The translations under genes and the position numbers were made by a program. The notes below the pieces were generated by a model. It searched no databases and was not told the origin of the DNA. It was given only the letters and a program-made list of their open reading frames with translations. From contig NZ_BMTD01000011.1 of NCBI RefSeq assembly GCF_014649495.1, forward strand, positions 247,989 to 311,988: DNA of 64,000 nucleotides, given 5' to 3'. This DNA comes from Streptomyces filipinensis (GTDB lineage: Bacteria; Actinomycetota; Actinomycetes; Streptomycetales; Streptomycetaceae). Within the stretch, counting starts at the first letter, position 1. Each line of letters opens with the position of its first letter. Shown here piece by piece: positions 52,416 through 61,534 of the stretch.

Positions 52416-53035
52416 GCGAGACACCTGCCACCGGTGAGCCGACGGCCCGCAGAAGAGGCCGCCCGCCGCGCGCCGAGTCCGCCGACACCCGCGACCGCAT
52501 CCTGTCCGCGGCCCGCGAGGAGTTCTCCGAGCGCGGGTACGAGAAGACGTCCGTACGCGGTATCGCCAAGGCGGCCGGGGTCGACTCCGCGCTCGTCCAC
52601 CACTACTTCGGCACCAAGGAGCAGGTCTTCGAGGCGGCCGTCGCGGTGGCCTTCGCGCCCGCGCTGAACGCCCCCGAGGCGCTGGCCGCCGGCTCCCTGG
52701 ACGGGGTGGGGGAGCGGCTGACCCGCTTCGTCTTCGGCGTCTGGGACAACCCCACGACCCGTAGGCCCCTCCTCGCGATCCTCCGCTCCGCCGTGAACAA
52801 CGAGACCGCCGCCGCCGTCTTCCGCCGCCTCGTGGCCTCCCAGCTGCTGCGCCGTATCGCCGCCCAGGTGGACCTGCCGGACCCGGAGCTGCGGGCCGAG
52901 CTGGCGGCCGCGCAGCTGGTGGGAACGGCGATGATGCGCTACGTGATCAAACTGGAGCCGCTGGCGTCCGCCGACCTGGAACAGATCATCGCCCGGGTCG
53001 CTCCCGTCGTGCAGGGGCATCTGACGCGCCCCTGA
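52412..53035 (+). CDS. TetR/AcrR-family regulator
   Basis: 207 aa. HTH at about residues 25-75 (TRDRILSAAREEFSERGYEKTSVRGIAKAAGVDSALVHHYFGTKEQV). ATG overlaps the isomerase stop (ATGA), so the two are coupled. A perfect 18-bp duplication begins at its stop codon. It may control the isomerase or the downstream ilvD. Confidence 0.92.
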   Translation: MSETPATGEPTARRRGRPPRAESADTRDRILSAAREEFSERGYEKTSVRGIAKAAGVDSALVHHYFGTKEQVFEAAVAVAFAPALNAPEALAAGSLDGVGERLTRFVFGVWDNPTTRRPLLAILRSAVNNETAAAVFRRLVASQLLRRIAAQVDLPDPELRAELAAAQLVGTAMMRYVIKLEPLASADLEQIIARVAPVVQGHLTRP

Positions 53036-53068
53036 GCCCGCACCGGCGGTTGAGCCCGCACCGGCGGT
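53033..53068 (+). repeat. Perfect 18-bp tandem duplication starting at the TetR stop
   Basis: TGAGCCCGCACCGGCGGT occurs at 53033-53050, where it begins with the stop codon, and again at 53051-53068 with no mismatch. Confidence 0.9.
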
Positions 53069-53193
53069 TCATGGGACGTGTGTCCCGAATTCCGGACAAC
53101 CGTGTCCAGCGTTTGGAGCACCGGCGTACGCTCGGAGACAGTCAGAACTCTCTGACGGTAGGTCTTCGTAGGTCTTCGAAGGAGCGAGCGACG

Positions 53194-55047
53194 ATGCCCG
53201 AGCTGAGGTCCCGCACAGTCACCCACGGTCGCAACATGGCGGGCGCCCGCGCCCTGATGCGCGCCTCCGGTGTACCCGGTGCGGACATCGGCCGGAAGCC
53301 GATCATCGCGGTCGCGAACTCCTTCACCGAGTTCGTGCCCGGCCACACCCATCTGCAGCCGGTCGGCCGGATCGTCAGCGAGGCGATCACGGAGGCGGGT
53401 GGCATCCCGCGCGAGTTCAACACGATCGCCGTGGACGACGGCATCGCGATGGGCCACGGCGGCATGCTGTACAGCCTCCCCTCCCGCGACCTGATCGCGG
53501 ACTCGGTGGAGTACATGGTCGAGGCCCACTGCGCCGACGCCCTGGTCTGCATCTCCAACTGCGACAAGATCACCCCGGGCATGCTGCTGGCGGCCCTGCG
53601 CCTGAACATCCCGACGGTCTTCGTCTCCGGCGGCCCCATGGAGGCCGGCCGCGCCACCCTGGTGGACGGCACGGTCCGCACGCTCGACCTGGTCGACGCG
53701 ATCTCCGACGCCGTCAACGACAAGATCTCGGACGAGGACATCCTCCGTATCGAGGAGAACGCCTGCCCGACCTGCGGCTCCTGTTCCGGCATGTTCACCG
53801 CCAACTCGATGAACTGCCTGACCGAGGCGATCGGCCTCTCCCTCCCCGGCAACGGCTCCGTCCTCGCCACCCACACGGCCCGCAAGCAGCTCTACGTCGA
53901 CGCGGCCCGCACGGTCATGGACCTCACCCGCCGCTACTACGAGCAGGACGACGAGTCGGCCCTGCCGCTCAACATCGCCACCTTCCAGGCCTTCGAGAAC
54001 GCGATGGCCCTGGACATCGCGATGGGCGGCTCGACCAACACGATCCTGCACCTGCTGGCCGCGGCCCAGGAGGCGGGAGTCCCCTTCGGCCTGGAGCAGA
54101 TCGACGCCGTCTCCCGCCGGGTCCCGTGCCTGGCGAAGGTGGCCCCGAACGTCGCGAAGAACCGCACCTACTACATGGAGGACGTGCACCGCGCCGGCGG
54201 TATCCCCGCCCTCCTCGGCGAACTGCACCGCGCGGGCCTGCTCAACGAGGACGTCCACGCCGTCCACAGCCCCTCCCTGGCCGACTGGCTGAAGACCTGG
54301 GACGTCCGCGGCGGTTCCCCGTCCCCCGAGGCGGTCGAACTGTGGCACGCCGCCCCCGGCTGCGTCCGCTCCGCCGAGGCCTTCTCGCAGTCCGAGCGCT
54401 GGGAGGCCCTGGACGACGACGCGGCGGGCGGCTGCATCCGCTCCGCCGAGCACGCCTACTCCAAGGACGGCGGCCTGGCCGTCCTCAAGGGCAACCTCGC
54501 CGTCGACGGCTGCGTCGTGAAGACGGCCGGCGTCGACGAGTCGATCTGGACCTTCGAGGGCCCGGCGGTCGTCTGCGAGTCCCAGGAGGAGGCCGTCCAG
54601 CGGATCCTCACCCAGGAGGTCAAGGACGGCGACGTGGTCGTCATCCGCTACGAGGGCCCCAAGGGCGGCCCCGGCATGCAGGAGATGCTCTACCCGACCT
54701 CGTACCTGAAGGGCCGGGGCCTCGGCAAGTCCTGCGCGCTGATCACCGACGGCCGCTTCTCCGGCGGCACCTCCGGCCTGTCCATCGGCCACGCCTCCCC
54801 GGAGGCGGCCTCCGGCGGCACCATCGCCCTGGTCCAGGACGGCGACCGCATCCGCATCGACATCCCGAACCGCACGATCGAGCTGCTGGTCGACGAGGCG
54901 GAGCTGGCCCGCCGCGAGCAGGCCCTGAACGGCGTCTACGCCCCGAAGAACCGCGAGCGCAAGGTCTCCGCCGCCCTCCGCGCCTACGCGGCGATGGCGA
55001 CGAGCGCCGACAAGGGCGCCGTGCGCGACGTGACCAAGCTGGGCTGA
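53194..55047 (+). CDS. ilvD: Dihydroxy-acid dehydratase
   Basis: 617 aa iron-sulfur enzyme for branched-chain amino acid and pantoate-precursor synthesis. Conserved NCDKITPGM and CPTCGSCSGMFTANSMNC carry the cluster Cys, and DGRFSGGTSG is near the C terminus. ATG 53194 has AAGGAG upstream. A 10-bp direct repeat (GTAGGTCTTC) immediately precedes the ribosome site. Monocistronic as far as the sequence shows. A weak, bulged GC hairpin (about 55063-55093) follows the stop. Confidence 0.97.
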   Translation: MPELRSRTVTHGRNMAGARALMRASGVPGADIGRKPIIAVANSFTEFVPGHTHLQPVGRIVSEAITEAGGIPREFNTIAVDDGIAMGHGGMLYSLPSRDLIADSVEYMVEAHCADALVCISNCDKITPGMLLAALRLNIPTVFVSGGPMEAGRATLVDGTVRTLDLVDAISDAVNDKISDEDILRIEENACPTCGSCSGMFTANSMNCLTEAIGLSLPGNGSVLATHTARKQLYVDAARTVMDLTRRYYEQDDESALPLNIATFQAFENAMALDIAMGGSTNTILHLLAAAQEAGVPFGLEQIDAVSRRVPCLAKVAPNVAKNRTYYMEDVHRAGGIPALLGELHRAGLLNEDVHAVHSPSLADWLKTWDVRGGSPSPEAVELWHAAPGCVRSAEAFSQSERWEALDDDAAGGCIRSAEHAYSKDGGLAVLKGNLAVDGCVVKTAGVDESIWTFEGPAVVCESQEEAVQRILTQEVKDGDVVVIRYEGPKGGPGMQEMLYPTSYLKGRGLGKSCALITDGRFSGGTSGLSIGHASPEAASGGTIALVQDGDRIRIDIPNRTIELLVDEAELARREQALNGVYAPKNRERKVSAALRAYAAMATSADKGAVRDVTKLG

Positions 55048-55099
55048 CCCGGCACCACCGCACAGGGGGCCGCCTCCGCCGGGGGTGGCCCCTCGCACA

Positions 55100-57193
55100 T
55101 CACCAGCCGGACGGATCGCTCGCGGCCACGGCGAACACCGTCCCGTCGGGGGCGGCGGCGTAGACATGGCCGCCGTCGAGCACCGGCGCGGGAGGCGCGC
55201 CCATGACCTTCGCCGAGTCCGCGCCCAGCCGCGCGGAGGTCTGCCCGACGAGATGGCCCTTACGGGCGTCGACGGCGAGGAGCCGTCCGTCGCCCGCGGT
55301 GAAGTACACATACCGGCCGTCCGCGACCGGCGCAGAGCCACGGCTCACCGAGGTCTCCACGCGCCACAGCTGCTTCCGCGCGCCCATGTCCACGGCTTCC
55401 AGAGAGCCACCTGTCGCGAGGAGGTACACGACGTCCCCCCGCACGGTGGCCTGTGCGGCCTCGCTCGCCACAGGCAGCGCCACACGTCGTGTCGACCGGG
55501 TGGCGGGCGTGTAGCGGACGACGGCCTTCGTCTCCCCGTAGACACTGCCGACGGAGAGGAAGGAGACGGAGCCGCCCCCGGTGCCGACGGGCTCCAGCGT
55601 CCCCTCCAGCCGGGCCTGCCACCGCACGTCACCGCTTCGCGGGTCCACGGCGGCGATCCGTGTGCTCGAGCCGTCGGCCGACGTGCTCGTCGCGTACGCC
55701 AGCGGATCCCCGGGGAACGAGACGAGGGTCGGCCTGCCCTGACCGGCGATCCGGCGGCTCCACAGGGTCCTGCCCGAGGCGCCGTCGACGCCGGTGACCC
55801 GTCCGTCGGCCTCCGCGACCAGGGCCGTCCGGCCGGTGTACCGGACCGCGGTCCCCGGGGCGAGGCGCCGCTTCCAGACCTCGCCGCCCGAGCCCGGGTC
55901 GAGCGCCACGAGCTGCGAGCCGCCATTGGTGAGGGGCTGGACGAGCCCGGCCGAGACGACCGGCGGCCCGCCGCCGGACCCGGTGGCCAGCGGGCGGCGC
56001 CACACCAGCTCTCCGTCGGCGGGGGAGAAGGCGGAGACCGTGCCGGACTGCGCGCACAACAACTTCCCCGCGCCGTAGGCGCACTGGGCCATCCCCGACG
56101 CCCCGGGCGCCGGCCTGGCCGTCCAGGAACTGAACGACGCCTCCCTGGTACGGGGATGCGTGCCGGCCGGCGTCGGCGCGTCGCTGCCGGCCAGCCGAAC
56201 CGAGGCCAACGTGGCGACCACGGCGAGACCGAGCGCCCCGGCCCCCACGGCCACTCTGCGGCCGACCCGCCTCCTGACCGCGGGCGCGGGCTGATCGGCC
56301 GGGGGTTGCGGAGTCGCTCCGGCACCGGACCGCTGCGCTGGTATGAACGCCTGCGTGTCGTACGAGGCCGCCACCGACCGCAGTTCCCGCATGAGTTCAT
56401 CGGGGGTCGGCCGGTCCTCCGGCTCCTTGGCCAGGCACCGCCGCACCAGCGGAGCGAGGTCGTCCGGCACTCCGGTGAGGTCCGGCTCGTCATGCACGAC
56501 CTGGTAGGCCACGACATAGGGACTGTCGGAGTCGAAGGGGCCGCGCCCGGTCGCCGCGTGCACCATCACGGACCCGAGCGCGAACACGTCGGCGGCGGGC
56601 CCCACTTCACGCGGCCGCCGGAACTGCTCGGGCGCCATGAAGGGCGGCGTGCCGATCAGCTTCCCGGTCTCGGTACGCAGCTCACTGTCCTTCGGCCGGG
56701 AGATGCCGAAGTCGATGACCTTCGGCCCGTCCTCGGCGAGCAGGACGTTGCTCGGCTTCAGATCCCGGTGCACGACCCCGACCCGGTGGATGTCGCGCAG
56801 CGCCTCGGCCAGCCCCGCCATCAGCCGGCGCACCTGGCCCGAGTCCATCGGCCCGTTCCGCTTCACCTCGCCGGAAAGGGTCGGGCCCGGAATGAACAGC
56901 GTGGCCATCCAGGGCCGGTCGGCATCCGGATCGGCGTCGACCACGGGCGCGGTGAAGGCCCCGCTCACCTTGCGAGCTGCGGCCACCTCCTGCCGGAAAC
57001 GGCCTCTGAACTCCGGATCCCTGGCGAACTCCGCATGTACGACCTTCACCGCGAGCTTCATGCCCGAGGTGCTGCGGGCCAGGTGGACGACACCCATGCC
57101 ACCCGACCCCAGGCGTGACTCCAGGCGGTAGTGACCGGCGTACTCGGGAAGTTCCGCTTCCGCGCCCGCTCCTGTGTTCCTGCGTGGCGTCAT
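55100..57193 (-). CDS. Membrane Ser/Thr protein kinase with PQQ-type beta-propeller sensor
   Basis: 697 aa. Kinase domain ~20-275: Gly-loop LGSGGMGVV, ATP-Lys50, catalytic HRDLKPSN (Asp144), DFGIS (161-165) and APEQ. A Pro-rich linker and a membrane helix (~310-330) follow, then an extracytoplasmic PQQ-type propeller (~365-690) with repeats such as GELVWRRPL, GGEVWKRRL, GRTLWSRRI and KQLWRVETS. The propeller probably binds an external ligand. It is divergent from a small SH3-like protein that may be a partner. ATG 57193. Confidence 0.93.
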   Translation of the reverse strand: MTPRRNTGAGAEAELPEYAGHYRLESRLGSGGMGVVHLARSTSGMKLAVKVVHAEFARDPEFRGRFRQEVAAARKVSGAFTAPVVDADPDADRPWMATLFIPGPTLSGEVKRNGPMDSGQVRRLMAGLAEALRDIHRVGVVHRDLKPSNVLLAEDGPKVIDFGISRPKDSELRTETGKLIGTPPFMAPEQFRRPREVGPAADVFALGSVMVHAATGRGPFDSDSPYVVAYQVVHDEPDLTGVPDDLAPLVRRCLAKEPEDRPTPDELMRELRSVAASYDTQAFIPAQRSGAGATPQPPADQPAPAVRRRVGRRVAVGAGALGLAVVATLASVRLAGSDAPTPAGTHPRTREASFSSWTARPAPGASGMAQCAYGAGKLLCAQSGTVSAFSPADGELVWRRPLATGSGGGPPVVSAGLVQPLTNGGSQLVALDPGSGGEVWKRRLAPGTAVRYTGRTALVAEADGRVTGVDGASGRTLWSRRIAGQGRPTLVSFPGDPLAYATSTSADGSSTRIAAVDPRSGDVRWQARLEGTLEPVGTGGGSVSFLSVGSVYGETKAVVRYTPATRSTRRVALPVASEAAQATVRGDVVYLLATGGSLEAVDMGARKQLWRVETSVSRGSAPVADGRYVYFTAGDGRLLAVDARKGHLVGQTSARLGADSAKVMGAPPAPVLDGGHVYAAAPDGTVFAVAASDPSGW

Positions 57194-57335
57194 GCGACCA
57201 CCCCCGTGCTGTTCGACCGCGCGCGCGACGCACGGAGCCTAGTCGATGACTCGTGCGGGACAGAGGCGGCTTGCTAGCCTTCGCGCGCGAGTCGCGCACC
57301 GGTGTTTCGCGGCTCGTTTCCTGGGAATCGACGCG

Positions 57336-57356
57336 ACCCCGTGACAGTCACGGGGT
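57336..57356. promoter_or_regulatory. 21-bp perfect inverted repeat before the SH3-like gene
   Basis: ACCCCGTGAC (57336-57345), A, GTCACGGGGT (57347-57356). It ends 17 bp before the ATG at 57374, close to the GGGGGG ribosome site. Operator or translation-controlling RNA hairpin. Confidence 0.5.
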
Positions 57357-57373
57357 TGAACGGGGGGCTTTTC

Positions 57374-57661
57374 ATGTCCGTGGAACGTGCCGAAGAGGCC
57401 AGCGCCACCGCACTGCACTACTACTCCGTCGCCCCGGGCGTCCGCCTGAACGTCCGCAGCGGCCCCGGCACCAGCTACAACCTCGTCCGCGTCCTGGCCG
57501 TCGGGGCGAAGGTCCCCGTCTTCTGCCAGACGCCGGGAACGACGGTGAGCGGCCCGTACGGCACCACGAACGTCTGGGACAACATCAACAACGGCGAGTA
57601 CGTGTCCGACGCCTACGTCCAGACCGGCAGCGACGGCTACATCGCCCCACGCTGCGGCTGA
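57374..57661 (+). CDS. Small SH3b-like domain protein without a visible signal peptide
   Basis: 95 aa. One bacterial SH3-like domain (VRLNVRSGPGTSYNLVRVLAVG, then NVWDNINNGEYVSDAYV). The N terminus (MSVERAEEASATALHYYS) is neither a Sec nor a Tat signal, unusual for this mainly secreted family. It faces the Ser/Thr kinase gene across a 180-bp region containing a palindrome. ATG 57374 has GGGGGG upstream. Function unknown. Confidence 0.7.
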   Translation: MSVERAEEASATALHYYSVAPGVRLNVRSGPGTSYNLVRVLAVGAKVPVFCQTPGTTVSGPYGTTNVWDNINNGEYVSDAYVQTGSDGYIAPRCG

Positions 57662-57704
57662 CCCCACCGGGAGCCCGCCCCGGCCCGGCGCCATAATCGT
57701 TCCC

Positions 57705-58229
57705 GTGAGCGACGAAACCGGCACCCCGGACACCCCGGCGGGCTCCCCGGGCGGAGCGGCCCAGAGCGGCGGCCCGCGCCCCGAGCCCCTCCGCTTCTTC
57801 GGCACCACCTGGGTGAACCACGACGACGGCTACCCGGCCCGCCGCGTCGGCGCCGCCGTCGGCTCGCTCGCCGCCGCCGTCGTCTCCTGTCTGATCCTGC
57901 GCTTCGCCTACGAGGGCATCCGGATCGCCGACACCGGCTCCTTCGTGACCGTGCTGATCATCGCCATGTTCGCGATCTGCAGCGCGCTCGCCTTCCGCAA
58001 CACCTGGGAGGGCTTCGCCCAGCGGCACGACCCGCAGCGCCAGGCCTCCCTGCGCGGCCTGCTCGCCATCGGCTTCGTCGGCTCCCTCCTCGCCTACTTC
58101 TTCCGCTGCCTCACCGAGGCCCCCGGAGAGAAGCTGCACCGCGAGGAGTACGAGAAGGCCCGCGAGGAGTACGAGCGCCGCACCTCCCGGCGGACCGGCA
58201 ACCCGTCGAAGAAGAAGCGCCGCCGGTAA
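57705..58229 (+). CDS. Small membrane protein of unknown function
   Basis: 174 aa. A Pro/Gly-rich N terminus, three hydrophobic segments (about residues 48-68, 80-98, 115-132), and a strongly basic C terminus (KAREEYERRTSRRTGNPSKKKRRR) likely cytoplasmic. GTG 57705 is 7 nt after CATAAT (57692-57697), leaderless. No recognised family. The gap to trmO (58230-58313) is GC-rich with short degenerate repeats. Confidence 0.65.
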   Translation: MSDETGTPDTPAGSPGGAAQSGGPRPEPLRFFGTTWVNHDDGYPARRVGAAVGSLAAAVVSCLILRFAYEGIRIADTGSFVTVLIIAMFAICSALAFRNTWEGFAQRHDPQRQASLRGLLAIGFVGSLLAYFFRCLTEAPGEKLHREEYEKAREEYERRTSRRTGNPSKKKRRR

Positions 58230-58313
58230 CGGCTCCCCGCCGCCCGCACCGGGCCCGGCCCGGAGCGACCCGGGCCGGAGCGCCCCGGCGCGGTCCGACC
58301 CGGTCCGGCCCGG

Positions 58314-58781
58314 TCAGTAGTACCGGCTCATGATCTCCGTGGCCCACTGCGGCTGGCGGGTCGTGCCCTGCGGCCCGAACTCCGCCATGTACGGCTTGAT
58401 GTCCAGCACCGGGGTGGCGTCCACCGCGTCGAGCCCCTCGACGTGCACGTCCAGTCCGTCGACCCGCAGCACCCGGCAGCGTGAGACCCCGATCCGGTTG
58501 GGCCGGTTCTTGCCGCGCTGCGCGAAGATGCCGGCCTTCGGCCAGTCGGCGTTGCCCCGTGGATGCCGGGCCCCGGTCTCGATCCTCTCCTCGGGCACCC
58601 GGTCGAAGTGGTAGACGACCTCCAGATGGGAGAAGTCCTCCAGCCCGGCCAGGGCCTCCGCGGTGAACCGGCCACCGTCGACCCGGATCACGGCACGCAC
58701 CTCGCCCCACTCGTCGTCCCGCACCTCTCCCCGCCCGCCGACGACCCACCCCACCGGCCGCACCACGATGTCCCCGTCCAC
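58314..58781 (-). CDS. trmO: tRNA (t6A37) N6-methyltransferase TrmO-type protein
   Basis: 155 aa, UPF0066/TrmO family, which uses SAM with an unusual beta-barrel fold to methylate t6A37 of tRNA-Thr. Visible signatures: GIFAQRGKNRPNRIGVS, DGLDVHVEGLDAVDATPVLDIKPYM (split). GTG 58781 has GGAGG 5 nt upstream. The longer upstream frame is not conserved. Short form without a C-terminal domain. Divergent from a class I methyltransferase gene. Confidence 0.85.
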   Translation of the reverse strand: MDGDIVVRPVGWVVGGRGEVRDDEWGEVRAVIRVDGGRFTAEALAGLEDFSHLEVVYHFDRVPEERIETGARHPRGNADWPKAGIFAQRGKNRPNRIGVSRCRVLRVDGLDVHVEGLDAVDATPVLDIKPYMAEFGPQGTTRQPQWATEIMSRYY

Positions 58782-58945
58782 GCCGTCCTCCTTCTCCAAC
58801 ACGCCCGCACCCCGGGCGACTTCAGTCACGCTATCCGCACCGCCCACCCGCCGCAGCCGCGCCGCCGGCACTCCGGCGGCCGCCAGGGGAGCCGGTGTTC
58901 CCGCAGCGCCCGCAGACCGACCGCCTGAGTGATGTCCTTGTCCGT

Positions 58946-59728
58946 ATGACCACGCCACCACCACCCATGCCCTCACCCACGGACCGCGCCCACTCCTTCA
59001 ACTCCGCCGCCGCCCAGTACGCGGCGAACCGCCCCTCCTACCCGCCCGCCCTTTTCGACGCCGTCGAGGAACTGGCCGGCCGGTCCCTGTCCGGAGCCAG
59101 GGTCGTGGACGTCGGCGCCGGTACCGGCATCGCGACCGCGCTGCTGCACGACCGCGGTGCAGACGTACTCGCCGTCGAACCCGGCGCGGGCATGGCCGCC
59201 GAGTTCCGCCGCGGGCTGCCCCGTCTCCCGCTCGTCCGCGGCAACGGCAACGCCCTCCCCGTCGCCGACGCGCACGCCGACTTCGTCACCTACGCCCAGT
59301 CCTGGCACTGGACCGACACCGCCCGCTCGGTGCCGGAGGCCCTGCGGGTGCTGCGGCCGGGCGGGGCGCTGGCGCTGTGGTGGAACGGCGACGCCCTGGA
59401 CGTCGAGTGGATCGCCGAGGCCGCCGGCCGGATCGGCGGCTTCTTCGGCGTGGACATCGTCGCCCAGCGACGGGACGGCAGCCGCACCGAACTGGCCGAC
59501 CCGAGCGGCCGTCTCCGCTTCGACCGCCGGGAGGTCCGCTGGAGCCGCCGGGTCACGATCGACACCCATCTCGCGAACATCGCCAGCCACTCGGCGTTCC
59601 TCCTCACGCCCGCCGGGCGCAGGACCGCCTTCCTCGAAGAGGAGCGTGCCCACCTGCTGAAGGTCTTTCCGGACGGCGTCGTCGAGGAGACCTACGACGT
59701 GCTCCTCCTCGTCGCCACCAAGCCCTGA
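58946..59728 (+). CDS. Class I SAM-dependent methyltransferase
   Basis: 260 aa. Opening (HSFNSAAAQYAANRPSYP) and SAM-binding motif I VVDVGAGTGIATALL, then an acidic motif around LAVEPGAGM and the post-motif LRVLRPGGALALWW. Small-molecule-type methyltransferase; substrate unknown. ATG 58946 begins homology; poor ribosome site. Confidence 0.85.
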   Translation: MTTPPPPMPSPTDRAHSFNSAAAQYAANRPSYPPALFDAVEELAGRSLSGARVVDVGAGTGIATALLHDRGADVLAVEPGAGMAAEFRRGLPRLPLVRGNGNALPVADAHADFVTYAQSWHWTDTARSVPEALRVLRPGGALALWWNGDALDVEWIAEAAGRIGGFFGVDIVAQRRDGSRTELADPSGRLRFDRREVRWSRRVTIDTHLANIASHSAFLLTPAGRRTAFLEEERAHLLKVFPDGVVEETYDVLLLVATKP

Positions 59729-59838
59729 CCCAGGGCTTCGCGCGAACAGCACAGCGGCGGCCGGACGCGGACGGCATCCGGCCGCCGCTTTTCCATGCCC
59801 ACACCCGCACCCCCCGCCGCCTCTCGGTGTCCGGGCCC

Positions 59839-59883
59839 TTGACGTCCGGGCCTGCCGGGCCAATTATTCATCGCATGATGAAT
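59839..59883 (+). promoter_or_regulatory. Promoter and overlapping operator of the ABC-2 exporter
   Basis: TTGACG (59839-59844), 17-bp spacer, AATTAT (59862-59867), then 7 nt to ATG 59875, giving a leaderless transcript. An inverted repeat ATTCATC-GCAT-GATGAAT (59866-59883) covers the -10 end and the start codon, an ideal place for a repressor. No regulator gene is adjacent. Confidence 0.65.
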
Positions 59884-60657
59884 TATGCCGTCCAAGCCGA
59901 CGGCCTCACCGTCGCCCGAGGCCCCCGCACCGTCCTGCGCCACCTCCGCTTCACCGTCCCCCGCGGCCAGATCACCGGCCTCCTCGGGCCCTCCGGCTGC
60001 GGCAAATCCACCCTCATGCGCTCCATCGTCGGCACCCAGGCCAAGGTCACCGGCACCCTGAACGTCCTCGGCCACCCGGCCGGCCACCCCACCCTGCGCA
60101 GCCGCATCGGCTACGTCACCCAGGCCCCCTCCGTCTACGACGACCTGACCGTCCGCCAGAACCTGGAGTACTTCGCCGCGATCCTCGCCCCCGGCCGCCC
60201 GGCCGCCGACCGCCGCCACGAAGCCGACCGCGTCCTCGCCGACGTCGACCTCACCAGCCACGCCGACGCCCTCGCCGGCAACCTCTCCGGCGGCCAGCGC
60301 GGCCGGGTCTCCCTGGCCGTCGCCCTGCTCGGCACCCCCGAACTCCTCGTCCTGGACGAACCCACCGTCGGCCTCGACCCCGTACTGCGCCGCGACCTGT
60401 GGACCCTCTTCCACGACATCGCCGCCACCCGCGGCGCCACCCTCCTCGTCTCCTCCCACGTCATGGACGAGGCCGAGCGATGCCACCGCCTCCTCCTCAT
60501 GCGCGAAGGCGAGATCCTCGCCGACGACACCCCCGACGCCCTGCGGACCCGCACCGGCACCGACACCGTCGAGGCCGCGTTCCTCCGCCTCGTCGACGAA
60601 GCCGCCGCCGCACACCGCACCCAGCAGACGACCCGCGCCCAGGAGACGACCCGATGA
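59875..60657 (+). CDS. ABC-2-type transporter ATP-binding subunit
   Basis: 260 aa. Walker A GPSGCGKST, signature LSGGQRGRVSLA, Walker B LLVLDEPTVGLD and the switch His in SSHVMDEAERC. Drug/lipid-export type nucleotide-binding domain. ATG 59875 (or ATG 59878) starts at the transcript end. Its stop overlaps the permease ATG by 4 bp. Confidence 0.94.
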   Translation: MMNYAVQADGLTVARGPRTVLRHLRFTVPRGQITGLLGPSGCGKSTLMRSIVGTQAKVTGTLNVLGHPAGHPTLRSRIGYVTQAPSVYDDLTVRQNLEYFAAILAPGRPAADRRHEADRVLADVDLTSHADALAGNLSGGQRGRVSLAVALLGTPELLVLDEPTVGLDPVLRRDLWTLFHDIAATRGATLLVSSHVMDEAERCHRLLLMREGEILADDTPDALRTRTGTDTVEAAFLRLVDEAAAAHRTQQTTRAQETTR

Positions 60658-61427
60658 GTACGACCACCCCCGCAGCCCCCACCAGCGCGCTCAGCACCTC
60701 ACGCACCGCCGCCACCGCAGCCCGGGTCCTGCGCCAGCTCCGGCACGACCCCCGCACCATCGCGCTGATGATCCTCATTCCGTGCCTGATGCTGATCCTG
60801 CTGCGCTACGTCTTCGACGCCAGCCCCCGCACCTTCGACAACATCGGCGCCTCCCTGCTCGGCATCTTCCCGCTGATCACGATGTTCCTCGTCACCTCCA
60901 TCGCCACCCTGCGCGAACGCACCTCCGGCACCCTCGAACGCCTCCTCGCCATGCCCCTCGGCAAGGCCGACCTCATCGCCGGATACGCCCTCGCCTTCGG
61001 CGCCCTCGCCATCGTCCAGTCCGCCCTCGCCACCGGACTCGCCGTGTGGCTCCTCGGCCTCGACGTCACCGGCTCACCCTGGCTGCTCCTCCTCGTCGCC
61101 CTGCTCGACGCCCTGCTCGGCACGGCTCTCGGTCTCTTCGTCTCGGCCTTCGCGGCCTCGGAGTTCCAGGCGGTCCAGTTCATGCCCGCGGTGATCTTTC
61201 CCCAGCTCCTCCTCTGCGGCCTGTTCACTCCGCGGTCCGACATGCACCCCGTGCTCACAGCCGTCTCCGACGTCCTGCCGATGTCGTACGCCGTCGACGG
61301 CATGAACCAGGTCCTGCACCACACCGACATGACGGCGACCTTCGTACGGGACGTGCTGATCGTGGCGGGCTGCGCCGTACTGGTGCTGGCCCTCGGGGCG
61401 GCCACACTCCGTCGGCGTACCGCGTAG
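60654..61427 (+). CDS. ABC-2-type transporter permease
   Basis: 257 aa with six membrane segments and the ABC-2 signature (TSIATLRERTSGTLERLLAMPL, then the late PMSYAVDGMNQVLHH). Coupled to the ATPase (ATGA overlap); the two form a homodimeric exporter. Substrate unknown. Confidence 0.93.
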   Translation: MSTTTPAAPTSALSTSRTAATAARVLRQLRHDPRTIALMILIPCLMLILLRYVFDASPRTFDNIGASLLGIFPLITMFLVTSIATLRERTSGTLERLLAMPLGKADLIAGYALAFGALAIVQSALATGLAVWLLGLDVTGSPWLLLLVALLDALLGTALGLFVSAFAASEFQAVQFMPAVIFPQLLLCGLFTPRSDMHPVLTAVSDVLPMSYAVDGMNQVLHHTDMTATFVRDVLIVAGCAVLVLALGAATLRRRTA

Positions 61428-61534
61428 CCGCCGGCCGTCGTGCCGCCGGGGCGGCGGCACCCACCTGCGCACCCACGTTCCACCTGCCGGACAAACAGCC
61501 CGCACGGCTCAACCCCGGTGCCAGACTGAACCCC

